A stretch of DNA of 64,000 nt from Mycolicibacter sp. MU0083 (GTDB taxonomy: Bacteria > Actinomycetota > Actinomycetes > Mycobacteriales > Mycobacteriaceae): assembly GCF_963378075.1 (NCBI RefSeq), contig NZ_OY726394.1:62001-126000 (forward strand), read 5' to 3'. A model generated the notes under the pieces. The model did no database searches. It saw nothing but the letters and a program-made list of their open reading frames with translations, and was not told the origin of the DNA. Shown one piece after another: positions 34,202 through 43,129 of the stretch; positions within the stretch are counted from its first letter, which is position 1, and every line of letters begins with the position of its first letter. A program made the translations under genes and the position numbers.

Positions 34202-35148
34202 CCGATTCGGCGGTGCAGCAGCCCGGTGGCGAACCGGTGCCGTGGCGGACCCGAGCGCAGGCCTTCGCCATCGACATCGTGCCCGGCGCGATCGTCATGG
34301 TGTCGATGGGACTGGTCGCCATGGGCCTGCCGCTCGGCAGCGCCTGGTGGTGGGTGACCACGATCGTGGCGGCGGTGGCGTTCCTGGCCACCGAGGTCAA
34401 CCGGATGCTGCTGCCGGCGATCACCGGGTTCAGCCTCGGCCGGGCGTTCACCGGCATCGAGGTGGTTCGCAGCAGCCCGGGGAAGCCGGTCGGCGCGGTG
34501 CGACTGATGCTGCGCGAGGCGGCGCATCTGCTCGACACGGTGCCGCTGTTACTGGGCTGGTTGTGGCCGCTGCGGGACAAGCGCCGGCGGACCTTCGCCG
34601 ACCGCCTGACCGGCACCGAGGTGCGCGCGGCCGGGGACCGTCGGCCACCGGCCGATATCGCCGTCAAGACCGCCGGGGTGTTCGTAGCCGCGGCGGTGCT
34701 CGCGGTGCTCGCGGCCAGCTCCGGATATTTCCTGGTGTACCAGCGTGAGCACGCCACCCAGGTGGCCCGGACCCAGATCGCGCGGCAGGGCCCCAAGATC
34801 GTCGCCGACATGCTGTCCTACGACCCGCAGACCCTCGACGACGACTTCGCCCGCGCCCGGTCGCTGGCCACCGAGCGCTATCGCGAACAACTGGTGCCCG
34901 AGCAGGAGAAGATCCGCGGGACCACGCCGGTGCCGAACCTCTACCGGGTCACCGACGCCGCGGTGCTCGACGCCGCCCCGCACCGGGCCACCATGCTGCT
35001 GTTCCTGCAGGGCCAACGGGGCACGGTCGGCAAGGGGCGGCTGATCACCGCGACGGTGCGGGTGACATTCGTCGAAGCGGACCGGACCTGGCGTGTCGAC
35101 GACCTGACCGTCGGCAGCAACCCGAACGCCGGGGAGGGGGAGAAATGA
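34198..35148 (+). CDS. RDD-domain Mce-associated membrane protein (Rv0176-like)
   Basis: 316 residues from a GTG overlapping the previous stop. It has two parts. The N-terminal RDD domain has about three membrane helices (PWRTRAQAFAIDIVPGAIV; ITGFSLGRAFTGIEVV; KRRRTFADRLTGTEV). A further helix (about 157-178) then leads to a C-terminal Mas-like domain (TQIARQGPKIVADMLSYDPQTLDDDFARARSLA). RDD-Mas fusion is known in this locus. Role in Mce1 stability is inferred from family and position. Confidence 0.88.
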   Translation: MTDSAVQQPGGEPVPWRTRAQAFAIDIVPGAIVMVSMGLVAMGLPLGSAWWWVTTIVAAVAFLATEVNRMLLPAITGFSLGRAFTGIEVVRSSPGKPVGAVRLMLREAAHLLDTVPLLLGWLWPLRDKRRRTFADRLTGTEVRAAGDRRPPADIAVKTAGVFVAAAVLAVLAASSGYFLVYQREHATQVARTQIARQGPKIVADMLSYDPQTLDDDFARARSLATERYREQLVPEQEKIRGTTPVPNLYRVTDAAVLDAAPHRATMLLFLQGQRGTVGKGRLITATVRVTFVEADRTWRVDDLTVGSNPNAGEGEK

Positions 35149-35690
35149 GCCCGAGACGGCGCGTCGGACCCGACGACCGGCCGCTCTTCGTTCCCCGTCC
35201 GGTCCGGTCGCGGCGGCTGGCGACGGTGATCGGCAGTGCGCTGGTGGCGGCGGTGGCGGCCATCTCGGTGTGCGCCCTGACCCTGGTCGGCCACGAGCAG
35301 CACCGGCGGGCCGCATTGCGCGATGTCGAGGCGCTGGCCGCGGTCGAATCCTTCATGACGATGTTCACCACGCCCGATCCGTTCCACGCCAACGACTACC
35401 TCGCCGAGGTGCTCGATCACGCCACCGGTGAATTCGCCCAGCAGTACCAGGAGAAGGCCAATCAGATCCTGGTGGCGGTGGCCCGCAGCGAACCGACCAC
35501 CGGCGTCGTCACCGCGGCCGGGGTCGAACGGTGGAACGACGACGGCTCGGTGAACCTGTTGGTGGCCGTGGAGAACAGCGGCAAAACCGCTGACGGCAAA
35601 CACCAGATCAAGGTCGCCACCCGTTGGTTGACGACGGCGCTCAAGGAAGGGGACCAGTGGAAGATCAGCAATCTGACTCAGGTGCTGTGA
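35145..35690 (+). CDS. Mce-associated membrane protein (Rv0177-like)
   Basis: 181 residues. A basic cytoplasmic N-terminus (SPRRRVGPDDRPLFVPRPV) precedes a membrane helix (about 25-48), with the Mas-type outer domain at about 60-181 (NDYLAEVLDHATGEFAQQY; TTALKEGDQWKISNLTQVL). ATGA overlap with the RDD gene. The outer domain is NTF2/VirB8-like in comparable proteins, a scaffold rather than an enzyme. Confidence 0.88.
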   Translation: MSPRRRVGPDDRPLFVPRPVRSRRLATVIGSALVAAVAAISVCALTLVGHEQHRRAALRDVEALAAVESFMTMFTTPDPFHANDYLAEVLDHATGEFAQQYQEKANQILVAVARSEPTTGVVTAAGVERWNDDGSVNLLVAVENSGKTADGKHQIKVATRWLTTALKEGDQWKISNLTQVL

Positions 35691-36382
35691 CCGAGGAATC
35701 CGCCGTCGAGCAGACCGAGGTCCTCGAGGACGCGGACGCCGAAGCGACGGGCGCCGAGGACGCGGGCACGGAGGGCGAGGTCACCGAGGGCGACGACCGA
35801 GCCGAGACCGAGACCGAGCCGGAACAGGAACCGGAGCCCGAGCCCGCGCAACGTCGGGCCCGCGGACGCCTCGGGATGCGGTTGGCGGTAGCGGTCAGTG
35901 CGGCGGCGTTCGTGGGCGCAGCCGGATTCGCGGGCGCCGCCTCCCAGCCCTACCTTCTGGACCGGGCCGAAGTGGCGACCAAGGTCGACGTCGCCCGCAC
36001 CGCGGCGCGGGCCATCCACACGTTGTGGAACTACACCCCGGAGAACATGGACACGCTGCCGGACCGGGCCGCGGTATACCTCAGCGGCGACCTGCAGGCC
36101 CAGTACAGCAAGTTCATCGACGCGATCGCCGACAGCAACAAGCAGGCCCAGGTCACCGACACCACCGAGATCGTCGGCGCCGCCGTCGAATCCCTCGACG
36201 GCCCCGAAGCCACCGTGATCGTCTACACGAACACCACCGCCACCAGCGCCCTGAACAAGGCGATCCCCCAGATCAAGTACCTCACCTATCGGCTGTACAT
36301 GAAGCGGGACCAGAACCGCTGGGTGGTCACCAGGATGCCCACCATCACCTCGCTGGATCTCACCCCGCGCCTGCAGGGCTGA
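35657..36382 (+). CDS. Mce-associated membrane protein (Rv0178-like)
   Basis: About 241 residues. The GTG at 35657 is preceded by AAGGAAGGGGA. A second GTG at 35687 overlaps the previous stop and would give 231. The N-terminus is very acidic (Glu/Asp/Ala repeats), followed by RRARGRLGMRLAVAVSA and one membrane helix. The Mas-type outer domain contains VATKVDVARTAARAIHTLWNYTPENMDTLPDRAAVYLSGD, a clear family hallmark. Last gene of the mce1 transcript; 21 bp to the DUF1275 gene. Confidence 0.85.
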   Translation: MEDQQSDSGAVTEESAVEQTEVLEDADAEATGAEDAGTEGEVTEGDDRAETETEPEQEPEPEPAQRRARGRLGMRLAVAVSAAAFVGAAGFAGAASQPYLLDRAEVATKVDVARTAARAIHTLWNYTPENMDTLPDRAAVYLSGDLQAQYSKFIDAIADSNKQAQVTDTTEIVGAAVESLDGPEATVIVYTNTTATSALNKAIPQIKYLTYRLYMKRDQNRWVVTRMPTITSLDLTPRLQG

Positions 36383-36403
36383 GCCGGGGGGGTAGCCGGG
36401 ACC

Positions 36404-37072
36404 ATGCCGATCGCCTCGCCGTTGCCGCGGCGGCGCACGGTGACGGCCCTGCTGCTGCTGACCTTCGCGACCGGGTTGGTCGACGCGATCAGTGTGCTGG
36501 TTCTCGGGCGGGTCTTCGTCGCGAACATGACCGGCAACGCGATCTTCCTCGGATTCCTGTTCGTCCCGGACACCGGATTCGACCTGACGGCGGCGATCGA
36601 CGCCGTCGCGGGGTTCCTGGCCGGGGCGATCATCGGCGGCCGGTTGGCGCGCCGGTTCGGGGAGCGGGCCCCGCGGCGCTGGCTCTGCGCGGCGCTGGGT
36701 TTCGAAGCCGCCCTGCTGCTGGTGCTCGCGGGAGCCGCCGGGCTCGGTGTGCTGCGCTACGACGACGCCAGCAAGCTGATCCTGATCGCCGGCCTGGCAC
36801 TGGCCTTCGGCGTGCAGAACTCCACGGCCCGGCAATTCGGCATCCAGGAGCTCTACACCACCGTGCTGACCTCGACGATCGTCGGGATCGGCGTGGACAG
36901 CCGGCTGGCCGGCGGCAGCGGCGACCGGCAGGGGCTGCGTTACGGCGTGGTCCTGGTGATGCTGTCCGGCGCGGTGGTCGGGGCGACCCTCACGCATCTG
37001 TTCATCGCACCGGTGATCGCCCTGGCGGCCGTCGTGGTGCTGGCCGCATTACTGCTGTTCCGGTTCGGCTAG
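36404..37072 (+). CDS. DUF1275 (YoaK-like) integral membrane protein
   Basis: 222 residues, mostly hydrophobic with about six or seven membrane segments. Family hallmarks are TFATGLVDAISVLVLGRVFVANMTGN and VQNSTARQFGIQELYTTVLTSTIVGIGVD. The function of DUF1275 proteins is unknown; transport has been suggested. Same strand as mce1 and only 21 bp after it, so it may be read through from mce1. It is convergent with the second mce operon, the ends being 7 bp apart. Confidence 0.85.
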   Translation: MPIASPLPRRRTVTALLLLTFATGLVDAISVLVLGRVFVANMTGNAIFLGFLFVPDTGFDLTAAIDAVAGFLAGAIIGGRLARRFGERAPRRWLCAALGFEAALLLVLAGAAGLGVLRYDDASKLILIAGLALAFGVQNSTARQFGIQELYTTVLTSTIVGIGVDSRLAGGSGDRQGLRYGVVLVMLSGAVVGATLTHLFIAPVIALAAVVVLAALLLFRFG

Positions 37073-37079
37073 CGAGCGC

Positions 37080-37877
37080 CTACTCGACCCCGCCGTACTC
37101 CGGCCGCAGAATCGAACTCAGTGCCGACAGCGGGATGTGGGCCTGCACATTGCCGCCGTCCATGTACCACTGCATCTGGTTGTACTGGATCGGACTGTCG
37201 TGGCTGACCGGATAGTCGGGCATGTACAGGATCAGCTCGTCGGGGGTCAGCGCCCAGGACCGGTAGCCCCCGGAATAGACCTTGTCCGGGGTGAACCGCT
37301 CCGGGACGAACGGGTAGTCACCGGGCCGGTGCTCCCAGAACGCCCGATCCAGCGCCTCGATGATGTAGGGCTCGCCCAACTGCGGAATCGTCGCCAGCGG
37401 ATCGACCCCGGGCTTGGTGATGTCGGCCAACTGCAACTGCCGCCCGCCCGGACCCATGTCGAAGGTGAAGGTCCGGTAGGCGTTGTTGATATACGGGCCG
37501 TCGGAGTGGTAGTCCTCGTGGAACACCACGGTCAGCGCCTTGCCGTGCTGGAAGACCTCGTAGTTCTCGTTGCCCCAGCTGTCGGCGACCATCGACGCGC
37601 CCTTGATGCGCCAATTGCTGAACAGCTTCGACAGGTAGTCCCGGATCGGCGGGCCGGCCACCGGGTGGTCCACCAGATCGCCGGGCACCGCCATCCGGAT
37701 GTAGCGGGTGGCCAGCCGTTCGGAATGGACGTCGGTGGTGCAGTACTGTCCGTCCCAGTCACCGCCCAGACCGTTGCAGAACGACGGCGCCGATGCGCCC
37801 GCCGCGGGTGCGGCCGCAACACCGCAGACCGTCAGTGCCGCCGTTACCAGCCCGGTCAACAGCCGGTTCGCCCACAT
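37080..37877 (-). CDS. Secreted protein, DUF3298/RsiV-like
   Basis: 265 residues from the ATG at 37877, with AGGAGG upstream. A Sec signal peptide (MWANRLLTGLVTAALTVCG...APAAGASA) is followed by FCNGLGGDWDGQYCTTD, a Cys pair. The body has RTFTFDMGPGGRQLQLADI and a C-terminal LTPDELILYMPDYPV...AHIPLSALSSILRPEYGG, a RsiV/DUF3298 pattern. It starts 10 bp after the Mas gene that ends the second mce operon. It is therefore probably co-transcribed and acts at the cell surface. Precise function unknown. Confidence 0.8.
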   Translation of the reverse strand: MWANRLLTGLVTAALTVCGVAAAPAAGASAPSFCNGLGGDWDGQYCTTDVHSERLATRYIRMAVPGDLVDHPVAGPPIRDYLSKLFSNWRIKGASMVADSWGNENYEVFQHGKALTVVFHEDYHSDGPYINNAYRTFTFDMGPGGRQLQLADITKPGVDPLATIPQLGEPYIIEALDRAFWEHRPGDYPFVPERFTPDKVYSGGYRSWALTPDELILYMPDYPVSHDSPIQYNQMQWYMDGGNVQAHIPLSALSSILRPEYGGVE

Positions 37878-37887
37878 AGCTTGCCTC

Positions 37888-38424
37888 CTAGGGCAATTCG
37901 ACCTTGCTCGCCAGCCAATGGCCGTCGACCCTCTGCATCGTCATCTTCATCCGGATCCGATCCACCCGGGGATCCGGTCGCGTGGTGTTGGTGATCGACT
38001 GGTTGACCATCAACAGCACCACCACCTTGTCACGTGATTTCGACTGGACCGCGGACTCCACCACCGTGCCCTGCGCGGTGGCCTTGTTGTCGATCAGCAG
38101 TTGCCGCAACTGGACACTGGCCTTGGTGTAGGTGTCCTTGAACTCGCCGGTCGCGCCGTTGACCACCGCGTCGAAGTTGTCGTCGACCTTGTCGGAGTCG
38201 ATGCTGGTGAGCACCTGCGCGTAGTCGACGGCGGCATGCTGCCCTGCGGCGGCGGCCGACGTGAGCCGGTGCTGCTGCCACAGCGGCCAGCCCAGACCCA
38301 GGACCAGACCGAACACCACCACATAGGCCGCGGCGACACCGGCCCGGGTGAGTGTGTCGCGTCGGCTGCGCGGCGCCACCGCGTCGGGTTCTTCGGTCGT
38401 CGACGGTGCGTCGGCGGTGCTCAC
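37888..38424 (-). CDS. Mce-associated membrane protein of the second mce operon
   Basis: 178 residues from a GTG at 38424. A short cytoplasmic tail is followed by a membrane helix (about 26-48) and a Mas-type domain with DNFDAVVNGATGEFKDTYTKA, LLIDNKATAQGTVVESAVQS and QRVDGHWLASKVELP. It is a close paralog of the protein at 48576-49247 on the other side of the operon. It lies 19 bp after the last mce gene on the same strand. Confidence 0.88.
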   Translation of the reverse strand: MSTADAPSTTEEPDAVAPRSRRDTLTRAGVAAAYVVVFGLVLGLGWPLWQQHRLTSAAAAGQHAAVDYAQVLTSIDSDKVDDNFDAVVNGATGEFKDTYTKASVQLRQLLIDNKATAQGTVVESAVQSKSRDKVVVLLMVNQSITNTTRPDPRVDRIRMKMTMQRVDGHWLASKVELP

Positions 38425-38443
38425 CGGGTGGTCTCCTCGAACA

Positions 38444-39694
38444 TCAGCGGGGCGGATCGATCAACAGCGGCGGACCGCCGTACTCGGTGGGAATCGTGTA
38501 GCGGCCCTTGGGCGTCGGATCGGTGGTCGCGGTCAGGTCCGCACCGGGCGGGGGGCCGGCGGTGTCGTCACCGGGTGGGCGCGGTGCGTTGCGGGCGCCG
38601 CGGATCAAGACCGACGGGTCGGTGTCGCGACAGTAGTTGTACAGGAACGGCTCGGGGTAGTCCGCTGCCGACGGCACCCGCCGCGGCGTGCCGTAATCAC
38701 AGGTGTAGCGCGGGTAGATGTCCCCGGTCGTCCACAGGCCCTTCTCCCGGATCGTCGTCGACAGCGCCTCCAGCAACGACCCGCGGTAGTCGGGGAACAA
38801 CGCGTTGAGCGCCGGTACCCGGACGTAGAGCAACTGGGCGGTGGTGACCAGATTGCCCAGCAAGCCCACCATCACATCGGAGTTGTCGTCGAAGATCCCG
38901 TCCACGGCCGACAGCATCCCCGGCCCCTGATCCAGCAGCCGCTGGTAGCCGCCGATCATCGGGTTGACGCCCTTGAACACCTTGTCCAGGTTCGCCGTCG
39001 TGGTGACCAGCCCGCTGTCGACGTCGCTGAGCATGGTCAGCACCACCCGGCTGGACTTGAGCAGGCTCACCGTCTCCGGCAGCACCGAGTCCAGGGTCGA
39101 CAGCAGGAAGGTGCCGCCGTCGACGAGGTCGGTGAGCTTCTGCGGGCCCTCCCCGGTCAGACTCAACTCCTTTTTGACCAGATCGAGTTTGCGGGGATCG
39201 GTCTGGGCCAGCATGCCGTCGGCGTCGGCCAGCAGGGTCGCCATCGGGATCGGGGTGGTGGCCTGGTCCTGGGAGACCTTGCTGCCCGCGGACAGGAACG
39301 GCCCGGTGTTCGACGACGGCTCGAAGTCGATGTACTGCTCACCGGCGGCCGACAGACCCGACACCCGAACCGGGCTGGCTGCCGGGATCCGGACGCTCGA
39401 GTCGATGTTGGCGATCGCCTCGACCCCGGATCCGGTCACCCGCAGCGCCTCGATGCGGCCCACCGGAATTCCGCGAACCGACACGTCCTGGTTGGTGAGC
39501 AGTCCGCCGGAATCCGGCAGCGCGATGGTGATCTGGTAGGTCGAGCGTGCCGGATTGACCCGCAGCGCGCCGACCAACAGGTAGCCGGTCGCCAGCACCA
39601 GGGTCATCAGCAGTGCGAGACTCGACAGCAGGTTCTTGCGCCGGTAGCCGGCGCGAACCGACCGGACGATGAAGCGGCTCAGGGTCTCGATCAC
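38444..39694 (-). CDS. MceF-type subunit of the second mce operon
   Basis: 416 residues from a GTG at 39694, overlapping the mceE stop. Membrane helix at about 20-43; MCE domain at about 50-128 (ALPDSGGLLTNQDVSVRGIPVGRIEALRV; GLSAAGEQYIDFEPSS). The helical region and a Cys-containing end (RYTCDYGTPRR; FLYNYCRDTDPSVLIRGARNAPRPPGDD) follow, with a short Pro-rich tail. Last of six mce genes. Shorter than Mce1F. Confidence 0.9.
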   Translation of the reverse strand: MIETLSRFIVRSVRAGYRRKNLLSSLALLMTLVLATGYLLVGALRVNPARSTYQITIALPDSGGLLTNQDVSVRGIPVGRIEALRVTGSGVEAIANIDSSVRIPAASPVRVSGLSAAGEQYIDFEPSSNTGPFLSAGSKVSQDQATTPIPMATLLADADGMLAQTDPRKLDLVKKELSLTGEGPQKLTDLVDGGTFLLSTLDSVLPETVSLLKSSRVVLTMLSDVDSGLVTTTANLDKVFKGVNPMIGGYQRLLDQGPGMLSAVDGIFDDNSDVMVGLLGNLVTTAQLLYVRVPALNALFPDYRGSLLEALSTTIREKGLWTTGDIYPRYTCDYGTPRRVPSAADYPEPFLYNYCRDTDPSVLIRGARNAPRPPGDDTAGPPPGADLTATTDPTPKGRYTIPTEYGGPPLLIDPPR

Positions 39695-40947
39695 GGCGTC
39701 GGCCCCGGTGCGTTCCCCCGAGCGTTCTCCCGGGTCCGCTCTTGGGCGGCCACTTCTTCCTCGGACGGCGTGGGCGGGATCGGCGGCCCAACAGCCGTCC
39801 ACGGTGCCTGGCCCATGTCGGAGTCCGGGCCGCGTCCCACGACACGCTCCTGCAGCCGCCACAGCGCGTACTTGATGGACCCGGCCAACTTCGCCCAGTC
39901 GTAGCGCTTCGGGCCGTGGAACGCCGGGTCCCCCTTGAAGCCGGCATCGGGCATCGAACCCCAGACCAGCCGGTCGACGCTGACGGTGGTGGAGATCGCC
40001 GCGCTGGGCGTCACCTTGATCAGCGGCGCCATCATCCGGTTCAGCGCCCACAGGCTGGTGTCGGGATCGGTCGCCACGTCGTTCCAGGACTTGGCGATGG
40101 TGTTGGCGTCGACGACGAAGCTGTGCCCCGAGTCGTCGGTGCCGGCGATGGAGGGGAACCGCGCCAGCTGTCGGCTGGTGGCGCCGAGCTGTTCGACCAG
40201 GTCGGCCAGCGCAGTGGTGTTGTCCACCAGGGTGTCGGTGGCCGGGCTGGCCGCTTCGAGCACCTCGGTCAGCGCGGCGCTGCGCGCATCGAGCCGGTCG
40301 GCCAGGTCACTGGTCTGGCGCAGCGCCGACTCGATCTCGCCGGAACGGGCGTTGAGCTTCGCCAGCAGGTCGTTGGACTGGCCGATGAGCTTCCCGAAGG
40401 CCTTGCCCTGGTCGCCCGTGGCCTTGCCCGCACCGTTGACGATGTTGGTGAAGTTCTGCACCGCACCGCCGTTGACCAGCAGTGCCGCCGAGCTCAACAC
40501 CGATTCCACCGTCGACGCCGATGCGGTGGAGTCCATGCCGATGGTGTCGCCGGCCTTCAGCAGGGGCGCCGACGAGTCGACCTCCGCGGGCGGCTTGATC
40601 GCCACGAACACATCGCCGAGCGGTGTCGCGGAACGCAATTCGGCGGTGCTGCCCACCGGGATGCGGACGCCGTCCATGATGCGCAGGGTGGTGACCGCGG
40701 TGTAGTTGCGGGCCTCCATCGACTCCAGTTGCCCCACATCGGCACCCGCGAGTTTGACCTTGGCGTGCGCGGGCAGGTTGAGCGCGTTGGCGAACACGGC
40801 GGTGACGCGGTAACCGCCGCTGCCGATCCCGGGCGCGGGCAGCGGCAGGCTGTCCAGCCCGCTGCCGCACGCCGCCGAGGAGGCCACCACGGTACTGCAC
40901 ACCAGTGCCAGTACCGCCGTCCGAGTGCGTCGGGTGATCGTCGGCAT
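39691..40947 (-). CDS. MceE-type lipoprotein subunit of the second mce operon
   Basis: 418 residues from the ATG at 40947. The N-terminal signal (RRTRTAVLALVCSTVVASSAAC) ends in a weak lipobox, SAAC, and is followed by GSGLDSLPLPAPGIGSGGY, typical of MceE lipoproteins. MCE domain: VFANALNLPAHAKVKLAGADVGQLESM. A helical region and an acidic/Pro-rich end follow. It should be the lipid-anchored member of the hexamer. Confidence 0.9.
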   Translation of the reverse strand: MPTITRRTRTAVLALVCSTVVASSAACGSGLDSLPLPAPGIGSGGYRVTAVFANALNLPAHAKVKLAGADVGQLESMEARNYTAVTTLRIMDGVRIPVGSTAELRSATPLGDVFVAIKPPAEVDSSAPLLKAGDTIGMDSTASASTVESVLSSAALLVNGGAVQNFTNIVNGAGKATGDQGKAFGKLIGQSNDLLAKLNARSGEIESALRQTSDLADRLDARSAALTEVLEAASPATDTLVDNTTALADLVEQLGATSRQLARFPSIAGTDDSGHSFVVDANTIAKSWNDVATDPDTSLWALNRMMAPLIKVTPSAAISTTVSVDRLVWGSMPDAGFKGDPAFHGPKRYDWAKLAGSIKYALWRLQERVVGRGPDSDMGQAPWTAVGPPIPPTPSEEEVAAQERTRENARGNAPGPTP

Positions 40948-40949
40948 CG

Positions 40950-42083
40950 CTACTGACCCATCATCGAGAGGCCGTCGAGGATGTAGGTCAGCCCGAAGTC
41001 CGGGCCGTAATCCGCCAGGGTTCCGGTGCCGCAACCCAACTGGCGAAGATGCATCATGTTGCAGATCTCCTTCATGCCCTGGTTGTCGAAGAGCAGCTTG
41101 TCGGTCACCGCGTGAATGCGCACCGACCCGTTGTTGGCGTCGACCGCGTTGTAGACGTTCTCCAACGCCAGCGGGAGCACGTTCAGCAGTTCGGCCAGGT
41201 CGCGCTGCTTGTCGACGATGGTCACCGTCGCGCGATCACCGTCGAGCACGGTCTGCTTGAGGTTCTCCCGGTTGGCCTGCAGCAGTTGGGTGGCCTGCGC
41301 GACGATCTCGTTGAGCTTGCGTCCGGTGCGTCCGGTGCCGAAATCCTCATCGGCGAGCATCTGGCTCAACTGCCGTGTGGTGGAGCCGAATTGACGTAGC
41401 TTCGCGTCGTTGCGGTCCGCCGCCTCCATCAACGAACTCAGGTTGGTGATGATCGAGGTCAACTGGTCGCCGGTCACCTCGCCGTGATCGGAACTGAGCT
41501 TCAGTGCACGGGAGAGTTCGCCGAGGGCCGACTTGATCTTCTCGCCGTTGCCGTCGGCGATGTCGGCGCCGGCGTTGATCACGTCGGCCACCGGCCCGTT
41601 GCCCTTCCCGTCGCCCCCGAGCGACTTGGACACCTTGTCGAGCATGTCCAGGACCCGGTCGAAGGCCACCGGGGTCCGGGTGCGGTTGAGTCCGATGGTG
41701 GTGCCGTTCTGCAACACCGGTCCGCCCGAATAGGCGGGGGTCAGCTCGATCTGGCGTGCCGTCAGGATCGAGGTGTTGATGGTCACCGCGTTCACGTCGG
41801 CGGGAATCTTCACGCCGCGGTCGACGGTGAACTCCGCCTCGACGTATTCGCCCTTCGGGGTGATCTTGCGGACCTTGCCCACCGGCATGCCCAGCACCGC
41901 GACCACGTTGTCCTCATACAGGCCGGCGGCACTGTCGAATTGGGCGGTCACGGTGATATCGCGGCCGAACGGACTGTAGGAGTACGCGGCGGCCGAAGCC
42001 AGTGCGACGGCACCGACGATCAGCAGGGCTAACAGCGCGTTGCGGCCGCGCCGTCGGGTGGGGGTGGTCGCCGGGGTGCTCAT
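40950..42083 (-). CDS. MceD-type subunit of the second mce operon
   Basis: 377 residues from the ATG at 42083 (ATGA overlap with mceC). A basic cytoplasmic N-terminus (PTRRRGRNALL) precedes a membrane helix (about 14-33), then the MCE domain (AGLYEDNVVAVLGMPVGKVRKITPKG; TSILTARQIELTPAY) and a long helical region. It ends with CNMMHLRQLGCGTGTLADYGPDFGLTYILDGLSMM, a Cys-containing MceD-type end. No Pro-rich tail, unlike Mce1D. Confidence 0.9.
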   Translation of the reverse strand: MSTPATTPTRRRGRNALLALLIVGAVALASAAAYSYSPFGRDITVTAQFDSAAGLYEDNVVAVLGMPVGKVRKITPKGEYVEAEFTVDRGVKIPADVNAVTINTSILTARQIELTPAYSGGPVLQNGTTIGLNRTRTPVAFDRVLDMLDKVSKSLGGDGKGNGPVADVINAGADIADGNGEKIKSALGELSRALKLSSDHGEVTGDQLTSIITNLSSLMEAADRNDAKLRQFGSTTRQLSQMLADEDFGTGRTGRKLNEIVAQATQLLQANRENLKQTVLDGDRATVTIVDKQRDLAELLNVLPLALENVYNAVDANNGSVRIHAVTDKLLFDNQGMKEICNMMHLRQLGCGTGTLADYGPDFGLTYILDGLSMMGQ

Positions 42084-43129
42084 TTGCAGTCCTTGAAGTA
42101 CTCGATCATGCCGAACTGCTTTGCGCGCCCGCTGATCGCGCACATCCAGGAGTCCGCCGCCAGGCCGTTGGTCAGATTGAGCTCGACGGCCGGACCGTAG
42201 CCCGTCGCATCGGTCAGGCCCCGCAGCGGCGGCGGGGCCGCCTGCAGCAGGCTGCGCAGCAGATCGTCGTGCTGACCGACCATGTCCGCCAGGGCGCGGA
42301 TGTTGACCAGCATGTCGTCGAGCATCTTCCGGTCCTTGACCACGACTTTGTCCAGTTGGCCCACCAGATTGGTCAGCGCCGCCAACATCCCGTGGAAGGT
42401 CTGCTGCCGGGCCACCAGTTCGCCGAGGAAATCCTGGCCCTGCTCGATCAGCGTCCCCAGGTTGCTCTGCTGGTTGCGCAGGGTGGTGGCCACCCGCTGG
42501 GTGCTGGCGAGCAGGGTGCCGAGTTCGTCGCGCCGGTCGGCGGTGATCTTCGCCAGGGTATGCAGGTTGGCCATCGCCTGCGGGACGATCGGCGGCAGCC
42601 CGCTCAGCTGCCGTCCGAGCACCGCCAGGGACTGCCCGAACTGGTCGGAGTCGACCTGATCGAAGGTGGTGGTGGCATCCTCCAGCAGCGACTGCAGATC
42701 GTAGGGGGCCTCGGTGTGGGAGAGCGCGATCCGCTTGCCGGGCAGGCTGCCCGGGCCGTCGGGCTCCAACTTGAGGTAGCGCGAGCCCAGAATCGTCATC
42801 ACCTGGATCTTCGCCCGGGTGTCCTTGCCCAGCGGGATGTCGCTGCGCACGGTCAGGCCGGCTTCGACGTGGTCGCCGGCGAGCCGCATGCTCGTCACCC
42901 GGCCGACCTCGATGCCGGCGATCATGACCGGGTTGCCGGGCCGCAGCGCGGCGGCCTGGGTGAAGTCCGCGTGGTAGCGGGTGTAGCCGAAGCCGACCAC
43001 CTTGAACAGCAGGGCGCCGGCGATCAGGACGCCCACCACCGCCAGGGCGCCGAACCCCAGCCAGGTTGTGTTGTAGGACTCCAGCGGCCGGGTGCGCCAC
43101 TCGCCGATGAATCGTTTGAGGCTAGCCAT
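42080..43129 (-). CDS. MceC-type subunit of the second mce operon
   Basis: 349 residues. N-terminus KRFIGEWRTRPLESYNTTWLGFGALAVVG with one membrane helix (about 24-45). MCE domain at about 50-130 (ALRPGNPVMIAGIEVGRVTSM; VMTILGSRYLKLEPDG). Helical region and a C-terminal MCAISGRAKQFGMIEYFKDC with two cysteines. Overlaps mceB by 8 bp and mceD by 4 bp. Confidence 0.9.
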   Translation of the reverse strand: MASLKRFIGEWRTRPLESYNTTWLGFGALAVVGVLIAGALLFKVVGFGYTRYHADFTQAAALRPGNPVMIAGIEVGRVTSMRLAGDHVEAGLTVRSDIPLGKDTRAKIQVMTILGSRYLKLEPDGPGSLPGKRIALSHTEAPYDLQSLLEDATTTFDQVDSDQFGQSLAVLGRQLSGLPPIVPQAMANLHTLAKITADRRDELGTLLASTQRVATTLRNQQSNLGTLIEQGQDFLGELVARQQTFHGMLAALTNLVGQLDKVVVKDRKMLDDMLVNIRALADMVGQHDDLLRSLLQAAPPPLRGLTDATGYGPAVELNLTNGLAADSWMCAISGRAKQFGMIEYFKDCK

